This document shows, piece by piece, positions 52,442 through 60,770 of a stretch of 64,000 nt of DNA (position 1 is its first letter; each line of letters opens with the position of its first letter). This stretch comes from Halocatena marina. GTDB lineage: Archaea > Halobacteriota > Halobacteria > Halobacteriales > Haloarculaceae. The position numbers were made by a program, and so were the translations under genes. Location of the stretch: NCBI RefSeq assembly GCF_025913575.1, contig NZ_CP109785.1:3658001-3722000 (forward strand). The letters run 5' to 3'. The notes under the pieces are model-generated. The model had not been told where the DNA came from. It searched no databases and was given only the letters and a program-made list of their open reading frames with translations.

Positions 52442-53608
52442 CTATTCGATTGGAAATCGTCCTGTGAGATACACGAAGACGAACACAGCGAGAACCGCGA
52501 CGATGAGTCCAGAGAACGCATAAAAGACATCGTTAAACGGATGACCTGTGCTGATGAGGTAGCCGAGAACTGAACTTCCTGAGGCCTGCACGATCATCAT
52601 GCTGCCACTGTAGATCGCGTATGCGCTTGCCCGATTTTCATCTGGGAATGACGAGAGGAGAAACGTATCGATGGCCGGAAACATGCCGTGGATAACGTAA
52701 CCGAGAACTGCGCTTATGATGAGCAATGAGAGATAGCCCGTGGTAGCGGTGAGCGCGAGGAGACAGCACACAAACAGGCCACAGATGACGAATACGAGCG
52801 GAATGTTTGGTATTCGGTCGGCGAGGTTCCCTGTGACGAAGAACGCTGGGACGCCGGCTGCGAACAGCACCGTCAACAGCCCTTGTGCGGCCGGTTGTGA
52901 AACGGACTTAGACGTGATCATATACGTGATGTAGAAATTGAATACACCGTTCCAGACGAACCCTGTTATCCCGATAATTGTGACGCCGACGAGAATAATC
53001 CGCCACTGCTCGCGTGCTGCATTGACGAAGTCACGATCACCTGCACCGGCCGCCGGCAGCTCTGTCCGATACGCGATTACGAAGAAAATGACCGTCGCGA
53101 GTGCGCCGACGCTGGCAAGTACTCCAAACGCGAGTCGCCACGATCCGAGAAACAAGACGGCACCGACAACCGGAGCCGCGCTGACAGCCGCGAGCTGACT
53201 CGACATTCCGTGGGTACCGAGTGCCTTTCCGACGCGCTCTGGAAACAGTTCGCTTACGAGTGGATTTGCAGCGATGAAATACGCGCCACTCGACACTCCA
53301 AGAGCGAATGCACCTCCCATCAGGACCTCAATGTTCTGTGCGACTGCTGAGAACGCCGCTGAGACCGTGAGAATTCCTCCTGAAACGAGGACAACGTGAT
53401 GGCGCGGTACTTTCGTGAGCGCGTATCCAACAGGAATTCGAGGGAGCGCACTCCCTAACCACACGAGAGTAGCGAGTAGTCCGATGGTAGCATCTGTCAC
53501 ACCAAACGAAATCTTGAGTGGCTCCAGCAATGGCGAGAAAACGACTCTCGCCAAATTGACGAGGAACACCATCGAACACATCGAACCAAACAAACGAGAA
53601 CGCGACAC
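52442..53608 (-). CDS. Major facilitator superfamily transporter
   Basis: 388 aa with about twelve membrane helices. The MFS loop-2/3 motif is seen as R-I-P-V-G-Y-A-L-T-K-V-P-R-H near 56-70, and the second half has G-N-L-A-D-R-I-P near 258, the equivalent loop. There are no large soluble domains. The substrate cannot be inferred. It lies 53 bases upstream of the glycosyltransferase-like gene in the same direction and could export or import a product of it, though that is speculative. Confidence 0.85.
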   Translation of the reverse strand: MSRSRLFGSMCSMVFLVNLARVVFSPLLEPLKISFGVTDATIGLLATLVWLGSALPRIPVGYALTKVPRHHVVLVSGGILTVSAAFSAVAQNIEVLMGGAFALGVSSGAYFIAANPLVSELFPERVGKALGTHGMSSQLAAVSAAPVVGAVLFLGSWRLAFGVLASVGALATVIFFVIAYRTELPAAGAGDRDFVNAAREQWRIILVGVTIIGITGFVWNGVFNFYITYMITSKSVSQPAAQGLLTVLFAAGVPAFFVTGNLADRIPNIPLVFVICGLFVCCLLALTATTGYLSLLIISAVLGYVIHGMFPAIDTFLLSSFPDENRASAYAIYSGSMMIVQASGSSVLGYLISTGHPFNDVFYAFSGLIVAVLAVFVFVYLTGRFPIE

Positions 53609-53750
53609 ATTCGATGCTCGGACACTCTCAACATCAACACTTCCGAAAGCGGTCGAAACTGATGGTTCCTTAATCTATTTATTTTTTGATGTGTATACAG
53701 ATGACTATTCGTAGCGTTCAACGCATTTTTGCTTTCGCTGACGCGCTTTC

Positions 53751-54836
53751 TCATTCGAACGTGGCGTCGAACGCTCGTGCGCCCATCGGTTCGAACGTTC
53801 CGGCAGCGACGTTCTCATCGACGTGTGCGGTCGTGCTCGTTCCGACAAGCGAGGTGGTGACGCCGGGTGCGCTCCGTGCGAAGTTGATGGCTCGCTGAGC
53901 GCTGGTGTCACCACTCAGTTTCGCGGCGATTGCCTCGGGAATTTCTCTTGCGAGTTCTCCTTGTCCGATGCTGGCGCTCGTGAAAACGTTCAGCCCGGAA
54001 TCGTGAGCGAATTCGAGTGCGCTTTTCATTCCCTCGCTCGACTCGTGTGCATCGACGGTGAACGCGTCCGCCATGTGGACGTTGAACGGGAGTTGTATCG
54101 CGCGAAAGTGTGTCGCATTCGTTCCGGCCGTATCGGAGGCCGCACGAGCGCGCTCGATGATCTCTGAAAGCGAGAGGTAGCTGTCGTGGTCCGGTGAGAC
54201 ACGAAAGCACTCCCACGTCGCAAGGCCGTAATGGCGGATGTCACCCGCCATGGCGCGCTCTTCGAGTCGAGCGAACGTCGCCTCCAGTTCGTCGTACACC
54301 TCTTCTCGAGACGTGGTTTGAAGCTGCGTTTCGGGGTTGTGGACGTAGTAGAGATCAAGCACGTCGAGTCCGAGGTTTGCGAGCGAACGGTCGAGTTGAT
54401 CGTCGATGAAGTCTGGGTCGATGCTGTGGATCCCGCGAGCGAGCCGATCGGGTTCGATAATACCAGAATCGACGTACTCCGCTTCGATGTACGCTCTGGG
54501 ATCATCCGGCCGCTCGGTATCGAACGGGACAAATCCACCTTTCGTTGCGACGAAGACGCTCTCCCGATCGGCGTCTGCGTCTCGGATCGCTTGCCCGACG
54601 ACGCGCTCGCTGCGCTGGTGGCGATAGTTGATCGCCGTGTCGACGACGTTGATCCCGTGATCGAGTGCCCGGATGATTGCGGCGTGGTATTGCTCATCGA
54701 CCGCGTCGGTCGGATCACCGAGATACGTGCCAAGACCGATGCTCGAGATGATACAGTCAGAATATCGGCGAAAATAGGTTCGAGCGAACGAGGGAAACGA
54801 ATCTCGGTAGGCCCACGTTGCGGATTTGGTTGCCAT
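53751..54836 (-). CDS. Aldo/keto reductase
   Basis: 361 aa. The catalytic tetrad can be placed: Asp and Tyr in V-V-D-T-A-I-N-Y-R near 65-73, Lys in F-V-A-T-K-G-G near 98, and His in Y-Y-V-H-N-P-E near 166. An N-terminal extension (S-A-T-W-A-Y-R-D-S-F) of about 30 residues precedes the barrel. The C-terminal NAD(P)-binding part has V-T-T-S-L-V-G-T-S. The substrate is unknown. It is separate from the AKR remnant at 35338-35562, which is of another subtype. Confidence 0.87.
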   Translation of the reverse strand: MATKSATWAYRDSFPSFARTYFRRYSDCIISSIGLGTYLGDPTDAVDEQYHAAIIRALDHGINVVDTAINYRHQRSERVVGQAIRDADADRESVFVATKGGFVPFDTERPDDPRAYIEAEYVDSGIIEPDRLARGIHSIDPDFIDDQLDRSLANLGLDVLDLYYVHNPETQLQTTSREEVYDELEATFARLEERAMAGDIRHYGLATWECFRVSPDHDSYLSLSEIIERARAASDTAGTNATHFRAIQLPFNVHMADAFTVDAHESSEGMKSALEFAHDSGLNVFTSASIGQGELAREIPEAIAAKLSGDTSAQRAINFARSAPGVTTSLVGTSTTAHVDENVAAGTFEPMGARAFDATFE

Positions 54837-54859
54837 TATCGCGCGTTAGCACAGCAAAA

Positions 54860-55765
54860 CTAATCAGTGTCGTCCTTGTGAGTAGTCGTTCCTTGATAAC
54901 GATCGATTGCCTCTCGGTAGCCCTCGCGGTAGGTTGGATAGGTGAATTCGTAGCCCAACTCCCGAATGCGTTCGTTCGAACAGCGTTTGCCCGTCAGGAG
55001 ACGTCGTTTTGCCACCTGTGAGAGGTCGCTCTCAGCCAACCGCTCGTCTTTCGTCTGCTTCGGTGGGTGTTCGAGATCACAGCGGTCCGCGAGCCAATCG
55101 GCGAACTCCCATTTCGAGACTGGTTCGTCATCGACCGCAAGCAGCGTTGGTTCATTCACTGGCTCGGTGAGCGCAAACCGAATAACACCAGCCGCGTCGG
55201 TCCGATGAATCATGTTGAGATAACCTTCCGTAACTGGTCCTTCGAGATATCGTTCTAGTCTGTATCTGTCCGGGCCGTACAGGCCGGCAAACCTGACCAC
55301 AGTCCCATCGAAGCCGTATTCGCTCGGGCGTTCCCGAGCGATTCGCTCTGCTTCTGCGAGCACGCGTGTTTTCTCTGTTGTCGGTTCAATCGATGTTTTC
55401 TCGTCCACCCAGCTGCCACCGTGATCGCCGTAGACGCCGGTGCTCGACGTATAAATCAGTGTTTCTGGACAGTGATCGCGGTTGCCGAACTGGTCAATGA
55501 CCGTTTTCAATCCTGAGACGTACACCTCACGGGCAGCTTCAGCGTCGCGTCCTCCCGAACTCGCAATGAACACGACCGCATCCACGTCCGGCACGTCGGC
55601 GAGTGATGTGCTGTCGGTCACGTCGGCCTGTACTGCGTTTGCACCCGTCGCTTCGATTGCCGTGAGACCGCTGTCGGAGCGACGAACTCCCGTCACGTCG
55701 TGGCTGTCGAGTAGCCGACACAGTTCGAGGCCGACGTACCCACAGCCCAGAATAGCGACGTTCAT
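54860..55765 (-). CDS. NAD(P)-dependent epimerase-like SDR (YeeZ/GDP-sugar-reductase type)
   Basis: 301 aa. The Rossmann start A-I-L-G-C-G-Y-V-G-L-E-L is at 4-15, with G-V-R-R-S near 31 favouring NADP. The active site T-S-S-T-G-V-Y-G is near 105-112; the Y-x3-K pair is not clear, as in YeeZ-like atypical extended SDRs. The end is a charged, His/Thr-rich tail. Downstream by 23 bases is the AKR gene and upstream by one base the 55767 gene, so the three may be co-transcribed. Confidence 0.82.
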   Translation of the reverse strand: MNVAILGCGYVGLELCRLLDSHDVTGVRRSDSGLTAIEATGANAVQADVTDSTSLADVPDVDAVVFIASSGGRDAEAAREVYVSGLKTVIDQFGNRDHCPETLIYTSSTGVYGDHGGSWVDEKTSIEPTTEKTRVLAEAERIARERPSEYGFDGTVVRFAGLYGPDRYRLERYLEGPVTEGYLNMIHRTDAAGVIRFALTEPVNEPTLLAVDDEPVSKWEFADWLADRCDLEHPPKQTKDERLAESDLSQVAKRRLLTGKRCSNERIRELGYEFTYPTYREGYREAIDRYQGTTTHKDDTD

Positions 55766-55766
55766 A

Positions 55767-56204
55767 CTACAGCATCCGCTCCTCGATCGTCTGTTGGAGT
55801 AGCACGAACTCTCCGAGCGTCATCGGAGAGCGCCCCTCGATCTTCTGTTGAATCGCGCGTGCCTCGATCTGTCCGTCGACCTCGCCTTCGAGCGTATCGA
55901 CGTCGAGAACCGCGCTCGTCATTCCCAGCAAAAGTACGTCACGCGCTTCTGCCTCGACCGTCTCAGCGTCGGGTGCTCCATCGCGCAGCGCGAAGACGGC
56001 AGCCGCGTCCATCAGTGACAGCTCGTCCGCTAATGTCGAGGATTCCGACAGAATCGCCTCGGTTTGTTTCTGGTCGAGATCTGTCCGCTCTGTGACGGTC
56101 TCTGCACCGACTTCCTCGACGGTTTCCCGTAGCTCCGTTTCGTACCGCTGCTGGAGCGCTGTCGGCGTCATTGAACCAGGGTCGTCGACGATGGTGTGGA
56201 TCAT
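55767..56204 (-). CDS. Conserved haloarchaeal protein (DUF5791-like)
   Basis: 145 aa, helical. It contains L-L-L-G-M-T-S-A-V-L-D-V-D-T-L near 90-104 and ends I-E-G-R-S-P-M-T-L-G-E-F near 122-133, a pattern I associate with haloarchaeal DUF5791. The function is unknown. Its stop is one base from the start of the SDR gene at 55765, implying a shared transcript. A second ATG at 56171 is possible. Confidence 0.75.
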   Translation of the reverse strand: MIHTIVDDPGSMTPTALQQRYETELRETVEEVGAETVTERTDLDQKQTEAILSESSTLADELSLMDAAAVFALRDGAPDAETVEAEARDVLLLGMTSAVLDVDTLEGEVDGQIEARAIQQKIEGRSPMTLGEFVLLQQTIEERML

Positions 56205-56272
56205 GGAGTGAAATACATCGTCTCGCTACAAGTGTGTTTACGCTCGCGCTCTTGGTGTCGTGATTTGTTTAC

Positions 56273-56359
56273 TTAGTCGAGTGCTTGTTCGGCCGCTTGC
56301 TGTTCGTCGGCTGCGTCCATCTCATCTCGGTCGGTGGTGACGAGAAAGCGCCGTTCTGC
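56273..56359 (-). other. In-frame coding-like extension after the stop of the 56360 gene
   Basis: Past the TGA at 56360-56362 the same frame stays open for 28 codons to a TAA at 56273-56275. The translation is charged and haloarchaeal in character (R-R-F-L-V-T-T-D-R-D-E-M-D, then A-A-D-E-Q-Q). It looks like the original C-terminus of the preceding gene. Confidence 0.5.
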
Positions 56360-56767
56360 TCATCCACTTGCCTCCTCGAACACGTCGTGTAACTCGCTGC
56401 TCACGTCCAACTCGGCCAACTCCGCATCGATGTCAACCGGATCTACGGCGTGTTCGTCGCGCTGTTGCATCCCAATCAGACAGTACAGATACGAGACGCG
56501 CAGGAGCCAAAGCGCACCGCCGATGGCTTCGTCTCCGTCGACAAGGTAGGAGACCCACCCCGATTCTGGGTAAATGTGATGTTTTTCAGCCTGTCCCTCC
56601 TCAATGAGGATATCTCGGATGCGCTTTGGAAAAGGAATGTCGAGCAATCGACCGTTGTGGAGATGGCCAATTTCGGTGCCATCCAGCGTGAATTCCCGAG
56701 CACTGAATCGGTGCGGTTCGACTTCGATACCAGACCAGCCACTGACGGTCGATTCGATTGCGTTCAT
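56360..56767 (-). CDS. Luciferase-like DUF5519 domain protein, possibly C-terminally truncated
   Basis: 135 aa. The DUF5519 pattern is visible: F-T-L-D-G-T-E-I-G-H-L-H near 27-38, L-L-D-I-P-F-P near 42, and H-H-I-Y-P-E-S-G-W-V-S-Y near 62-73, followed by A-L-W-L-L-R-V-S-Y-L-Y. The frame ends at a TGA after E-E-A-S-G, beyond which coding-like sequence continues in phase. Either this is the natural end or a nonsense mutation removed about 28 residues; the conserved domain itself is complete. The ATG at 56767 is the only good start. Confidence 0.75.
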   Translation of the reverse strand: MNAIESTVSGWSGIEVEPHRFSAREFTLDGTEIGHLHNGRLLDIPFPKRIRDILIEEGQAEKHHIYPESGWVSYLVDGDEAIGGALWLLRVSYLYCLIGMQQRDEHAVDPVDIDAELAELDVSSELHDVFEEASG

Positions 56768-56886
56768 GTGAGTCCCTCCAGTAGCCGCTGACAGGGGGTG
56801 CCCTGATCGTCAGCGTACTTTTCTAAAGAGGGGCAGACAGAGCTTGGACGTTCGTATGAACATCTTCACCGCTCCCACAGTGTCGC

Positions 56887-57972
56887 TCAGAACGCCTGAA
56901 ACGCTTGCTTGACGACACCTAAGGCTCCTTGGTCCCACGCGACGCGGTGGTCAAGGCCTGTGTTCGAACGCTCGCGTGGCTCGTAATGTTCGAGATACCA
57001 CTCGTAGGTGTCGATCAGTGCCGCTGTGTTCGAGTACTCTGGTTCCCAGCCCAGCTCCCGAAGCTTATCGACCGACACGTACGAATCGTGGTGTGCAGTC
57101 TCGTATATCCACGGGTAGAGTGGCGACAGATTCAGCCGATTCAGTAGCCTGAGAACGGCTACGGTCAGTGATGACGGTGTTCCAACGACGCGCTTTCCAG
57201 ATCCTGCGTGATCCAGCAGTGCCTGGAAGTCTTCTTTCATCGTTGCGTACTCCGTTGCGCCGACGTTGAACGTGTCGTTGACCGCATCGGGATCGTGCGT
57301 TGTTACGAGTTCGATCGCACGAACCAGATCGTGAACGTGCATGAGTTGGTATTTGTTGTTTCCCCATCCGACGAGCGGAATGTTTGCGCCAGTCTCGACC
57401 CAGTCGAACAGCACTTGAAAGACACCGAGACGCTGTGGTCCGATGAACGTTTTTGGACGGAGAATTGGGACACACATGCCCATCCGACGGAAGTCCTTGC
57501 ACACCTTCTCGGCCTCGATTTTCGCGTTCCCGTACGGCCCGACGCCGTCGAGAGGTGACGCTTCCGTGATCGGATGCTCCTCGTGCAGCCCATAGACTGC
57601 CGTTGAGGAGATATACACAACACGCTCGATGCCGTGGTCTTTGGCTGCCCACAGTACCGATCGCGTCCCATCGATGGTGACCTCGCGGATCGTATCGGCG
57701 TCCCAGAGCGGGAGCGCCGCCGCGGTATGAACGACCGCATCTGGGTCGAACGTGGCCATCGCCTCCCGAACAGCCTCTTCGTCCCGGACGTCACCTTTGA
57801 CGTAGTCGATTCCACGAACATCGTCTTCTTCGTTGAACGGAACCCGATCGAACGCCACGACGTTCCATCCCTCGTCTCGGAAATACTCACACACGTGAAG
57901 TCCAAGGAAACCAGTCCCTCCTGTGACGAAAACCGTGTTCGATGACGAGTTTTCTTCTTCGTGTTCGCTCAT
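56887..57972 (-). CDS. NAD-dependent epimerase/dehydratase (extended SDR, 3-beta-HSD-like)
   Basis: 361 aa. The nucleotide motif T-G-G-T-G-F-L-G is at about 16-23, D-x-R in F-D-R-V near 40, and the active site S-S-T-A-V-Y-G near 122 with Y-G-N-A-K near 147-151 (Y-x3-K). Sugar-nucleotide epimerases, dehydratases and sterol-type dehydrogenases all fall here. The ATG at 57972 is favoured over one 21 bases earlier. It is divergent from the prenyltransferase gene, with about 60 bases between starts, which suggests shared control. Confidence 0.87.
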   Translation of the reverse strand: MSEHEEENSSSNTVFVTGGTGFLGLHVCEYFRDEGWNVVAFDRVPFNEEDDVRGIDYVKGDVRDEEAVREAMATFDPDAVVHTAAALPLWDADTIREVTIDGTRSVLWAAKDHGIERVVYISSTAVYGLHEEHPITEASPLDGVGPYGNAKIEAEKVCKDFRRMGMCVPILRPKTFIGPQRLGVFQVLFDWVETGANIPLVGWGNNKYQLMHVHDLVRAIELVTTHDPDAVNDTFNVGATEYATMKEDFQALLDHAGSGKRVVGTPSSLTVAVLRLLNRLNLSPLYPWIYETAHHDSYVSVDKLRELGWEPEYSNTAALIDTYEWYLEHYEPRERSNTGLDHRVAWDQGALGVVKQAFQAF

Positions 57973-57998
57973 TAGATGTACTCTTTCGGCCATTGCCC

Positions 57999-58009
57999 TT
58001 TTTTATTAT
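57999..58009 (+). promoter_or_regulatory. TATA-like box for the prenyltransferase gene
   Basis: ttttttattat, about 30 bases before the ATG at 58035. It covers an earlier in-frame ATG at 58008, arguing that 58035 is the true start of a leaderless mRNA. Confidence 0.5.
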
Positions 58010-58034
58010 GGCCCACGTAGTCCTGAGCCATCCA

Positions 58035-58952
58035 ATGTCAGGGCAACCGTTCACATCGCGGTCGACGAACACCTTACGAGGGCTGCTTCGTGAACTCCGG
58101 CCACAGCAGTGGTACAAACAGGGTGTCCTTCTGTTGGGTATCCTTTTCTCACAAAGTCTCCTCTCCGTCACTGCGTGGGGACGCGTTATTGGCGCGATTG
58201 GTGCATTCACCGCAGTCGCCGGTGCTGTGTACATCGTCAATGACATTTGTGACCGTGAGGAGGATCGCAAACATCCCGAAAAACAACACAGGCCGATCGC
58301 CAGCGGGCAACTATCAGTTTCGGTCGCTACTGTGGCTGCGGTCGTACTGTTGTGTGGTGGACTCGCCCTGGCATTATTTATCAACGAGCTCGTCTTGGTG
58401 GTCTTGGTTGCCTATCTCGGGCAAAATATTGTCTACTCGCTATTTCTCAAAGATATCGTGCTGGTTGACGTACTCGTCGTCGGGACTGGATTCGTCCTCC
58501 GAGCAATCGCGGGTGTCGTTGCTATTGGTGTGTATCTCAGCCCGTGGCTCATTCTCTGTACGTTCTTGCTTGCCCTCGTCCTCGCGGTTGGAAAGCGACG
58601 AAATGAACTCGAAACTGTCACGAATCCCGTTGACACCCGCGAATCACTCGGACTATACACCGACGAGGAGCTGGACCAACTGCTCGTCGTGACGATCGCA
58701 ATGCTACTGATGACCTACGCGCTGTACACGTTTTTCCACTCCCAGACCCCGATGATGCTGACGCTTCCACTCGCCTTCTACGGCGTATTTCGGTACCATC
58801 ACCTCGTTCATACGACAGCCGTAGCCGGTCGACCGGCGTATCTCCTCACAGACCGAGCGATGTTTGTCACCCTCATTCTGTGGTTTCTTGTCACAGTTGC
58901 TGTCATCTATCGTATCCCAACAACCCTCGCAGAGGGGTTCATGGGGGTGTGA
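58035..58952 (+). CDS. UbiA-family prenyltransferase, decaprenyl-phosphate phosphoribosyltransferase-like
   Basis: 305 aa from the ATG at 58035. It contains L-R-P-Q-Q-W-Y-K-Q near 21, the metal-binding N-D-I-C-D-R-E-E-D near 70 and H-P-E-K-x-x-R-P-I-A-S-G near 80-92, then a second motif region V-D-V-L-V-V-G-T-G-F-V-L-R-A near 142 and K-R-R-N-E-L near 180. This combination matches the phosphoribosyl-transferring branch (mycobacterial Rv3806c type) better than menaquinone or lipid-ether prenyltransferases. About eight membrane helices. It would make polyprenyl-phosphate-linked ribose phosphate. Product and lipid carrier are inferred. Confidence 0.83.
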   Translation: MSGQPFTSRSTNTLRGLLRELRPQQWYKQGVLLLGILFSQSLLSVTAWGRVIGAIGAFTAVAGAVYIVNDICDREEDRKHPEKQHRPIASGQLSVSVATVAAVVLLCGGLALALFINELVLVVLVAYLGQNIVYSLFLKDIVLVDVLVVGTGFVLRAIAGVVAIGVYLSPWLILCTFLLALVLAVGKRRNELETVTNPVDTRESLGLYTDEELDQLLVVTIAMLLMTYALYTFFHSQTPMMLTLPLAFYGVFRYHHLVHTTAVAGRPAYLLTDRAMFVTLILWFLVTVAVIYRIPTTLAEGFMGV

Positions 58953-59000
58953 ACGTGTGCGCGAGTACGAATATGACCGGTAGCGAGATCACGCATCTGT

Positions 59001-59702
59001 GTGAGTATGGACGTGAATGCGGATCCGTATACGGGGGGAGAGATGGCGTACACGTATGATTTACAAGTTCACACGGACGCGTCACCGTGTTCGAACGCAG
59101 CTCCTGCTGATGTCGTCGCCGCTGCGGTTTCCCGTGATCTCGATGGGATCGCCGTCACGAATCACGATACGCTTGCAGGTGTGGCTGCTGTCCGAACAAC
59201 TGCGCCCGACGAACTGACAGTGATCTCTGGAGTCGAAGTGTCGACCACACAAGGACATCTTCTCGCGCTGAACGTCGAGGAGCCACCGCCGCAGGGTGAT
59301 CCACTCTCGGTCATTGAGCACGTTCACGATCTCGGCGGGGTGGCGATTCTTTCACACCCATTCGATCGGCTCCGAGAGCACTACGCCAGCAACCTCGATG
59401 CGATCGCTGCTGCCGTCGATGCGATCGAAGTCCGCAATTCCCGCTGTCTCCGAACGCGATACAACGAGCGCGCCCGGGCGTTCGCCCGTGAACACGATCT
59501 CCCAGTCACGGGTGCAAGCGACGCTCACTTTCCGATGGAGATCGGCCGCGCGTACACCACGTGTGAGAGGCCCCTTCTCGAAGCACTCCAGCGCGGCGAA
59601 ACCAGCAGTGGCGGACGTGACCGATACCTTTCGGGTCACGCGGCGACGAAGCTTCACCAACTGAATGAATCGCTCGGTCTCAATTTCACTCTCAGCCGAT
59701 GA
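59001..59702 (+). CDS. PHP-domain phosphoesterase
   Basis: 233 aa. Metal ligands are in order: D-L-Q-V-H-T-D near 20-26, I-A-V-T-N-H-D near 50, S-G-V-E-V-S near 76, L-S-H-P-F near 112, and A-S-D-A-H near 168. All expected His/Asp/Glu positions are present, so it should be an active hydrolase, probably on a sugar or lipid phosphate. The start is 48 bases after the prenyltransferase stop, and the stop overlaps the next gene by 4 bases (ATGA). An ATG at 59043 is also possible. Confidence 0.85.
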   Translation: MSMDVNADPYTGGEMAYTYDLQVHTDASPCSNAAPADVVAAAVSRDLDGIAVTNHDTLAGVAAVRTTAPDELTVISGVEVSTTQGHLLALNVEEPPPQGDPLSVIEHVHDLGGVAILSHPFDRLREHYASNLDAIAAAVDAIEVRNSRCLRTRYNERARAFAREHDLPVTGASDAHFPMEIGRAYTTCERPLLEALQRGETSSGGRDRYLSGHAATKLHQLNESLGLNFTLSR

Positions 59703-60703
59703 AAGGATCTACGTACGTTCGTCACTGCATAAGTCTGCTGCGCGAGCACGGGCTGTGGCTGACAGCTCTCGGTACGCTCCTCGTGTTTTTCGGACTCTTC
59801 CTGTTCGGTGATGCGAACGCCGTCGTCAAAGCACTCTCCAATGTGGACGCAGGAGCCGTCGTAGCGATGTTCTGTCTGGTGCTCGTCGGATACGGTATCC
59901 GATTCCTGAAGTGGGCGTACTACCTGCGCGTTCTCGAAATCACGATTCCCGTTCGTCAGAGTGCGCTCGTGTTTTTCAGCGGACTGATGCTCGTCGTCAC
60001 GCCTGGGAAAGTTGGAGAAGTGTGGAAAGCGTGGTTTCTCCGGGATCTCCACGACGTTCCGGTGAGTCGAACCGTGCCGGTCGTCGGTGCCGAGCGGGTC
60101 ACCGATCTGCTCGCACTGAGTAGCTTTGCGTTCCTCGCTGTCCTGCTCTATCAGCGTTCAATCGTCGTGCTGATCGGGATTGTTGCGCTCCTCATCGGGG
60201 GACTCGGTGTTCTTCAGTGGCGTTCGCTCTCGCTCCGAATTCTCTCGTGGTTGCATACGATCCCCGTTCTTGGTCCCTACGCATCGGATCTGAGGGACTT
60301 CTACGAGCGCACGTACGAGCTGTTTCGTCCGCGCCCACTCGCCGTCGCAATGGTGTTGAGTCTGCTGGCGTGGGGATTAGAGGGAATCGCCCTTTGGGTT
60401 ATTCTCCGTGGCTTCGATGCTCCTGCCGATCCACTGCTCGGACTCTCAGTTCTCGGACTCGGTTCGGTGGTCGGGGCAGTGAGCTTTCTTCCCGGTGGGT
60501 TGGGTGCTGCGGAGGCAAGCATGGTCGGTACCCTGCTCGCTGTCGGCTACTCTCGCACTGTCGCTGTCAGTGCGACGCTCCTCATCCGCGTCGGTACGCT
60601 GTGGTACGGCGCGATCATCGGCGCATTCGTCTTCGGACTCTATCGTCTCATGGATACGTCCTCAGAGCGACAGACATCGTTCGAACGCGAAAGCAACGAC
60701 TGA
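59699..60703 (+). CDS. Flippase-like / lysylphosphatidylglycerol-synthase-TM family membrane protein
   Basis: 334 aa with about eight membrane helices. Family features are G-Y-G-I-R-F-L-K-W-A-Y-Y-L-R near 65-78, the P-G-K-V-G-E-V-W-K segment near 102-110, A-E-R-V-T-D-L near 131, and the late P-G-G-L-G-A-A-E-A-S near 265. Haloarchaeal relatives (the AglD/AglR-like group) are linked to protein glycosylation and lipid-linked sugar handling. It overlaps the PHP gene and is likely co-translated with it. Confidence 0.85.
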   Translation: MKGSTYVRHCISLLREHGLWLTALGTLLVFFGLFLFGDANAVVKALSNVDAGAVVAMFCLVLVGYGIRFLKWAYYLRVLEITIPVRQSALVFFSGLMLVVTPGKVGEVWKAWFLRDLHDVPVSRTVPVVGAERVTDLLALSSFAFLAVLLYQRSIVVLIGIVALLIGGLGVLQWRSLSLRILSWLHTIPVLGPYASDLRDFYERTYELFRPRPLAVAMVLSLLAWGLEGIALWVILRGFDAPADPLLGLSVLGLGSVVGAVSFLPGGLGAAEASMVGTLLAVGYSRTVAVSATLLIRVGTLWYGAIIGAFVFGLYRLMDTSSERQTSFERESND

Positions 60704-60770
60704 TCTCTTCATCCAGATCGCTTGGTTTCTCTGACCATCGCTTTCGGAAATATCAAAGAATTACTACTTA

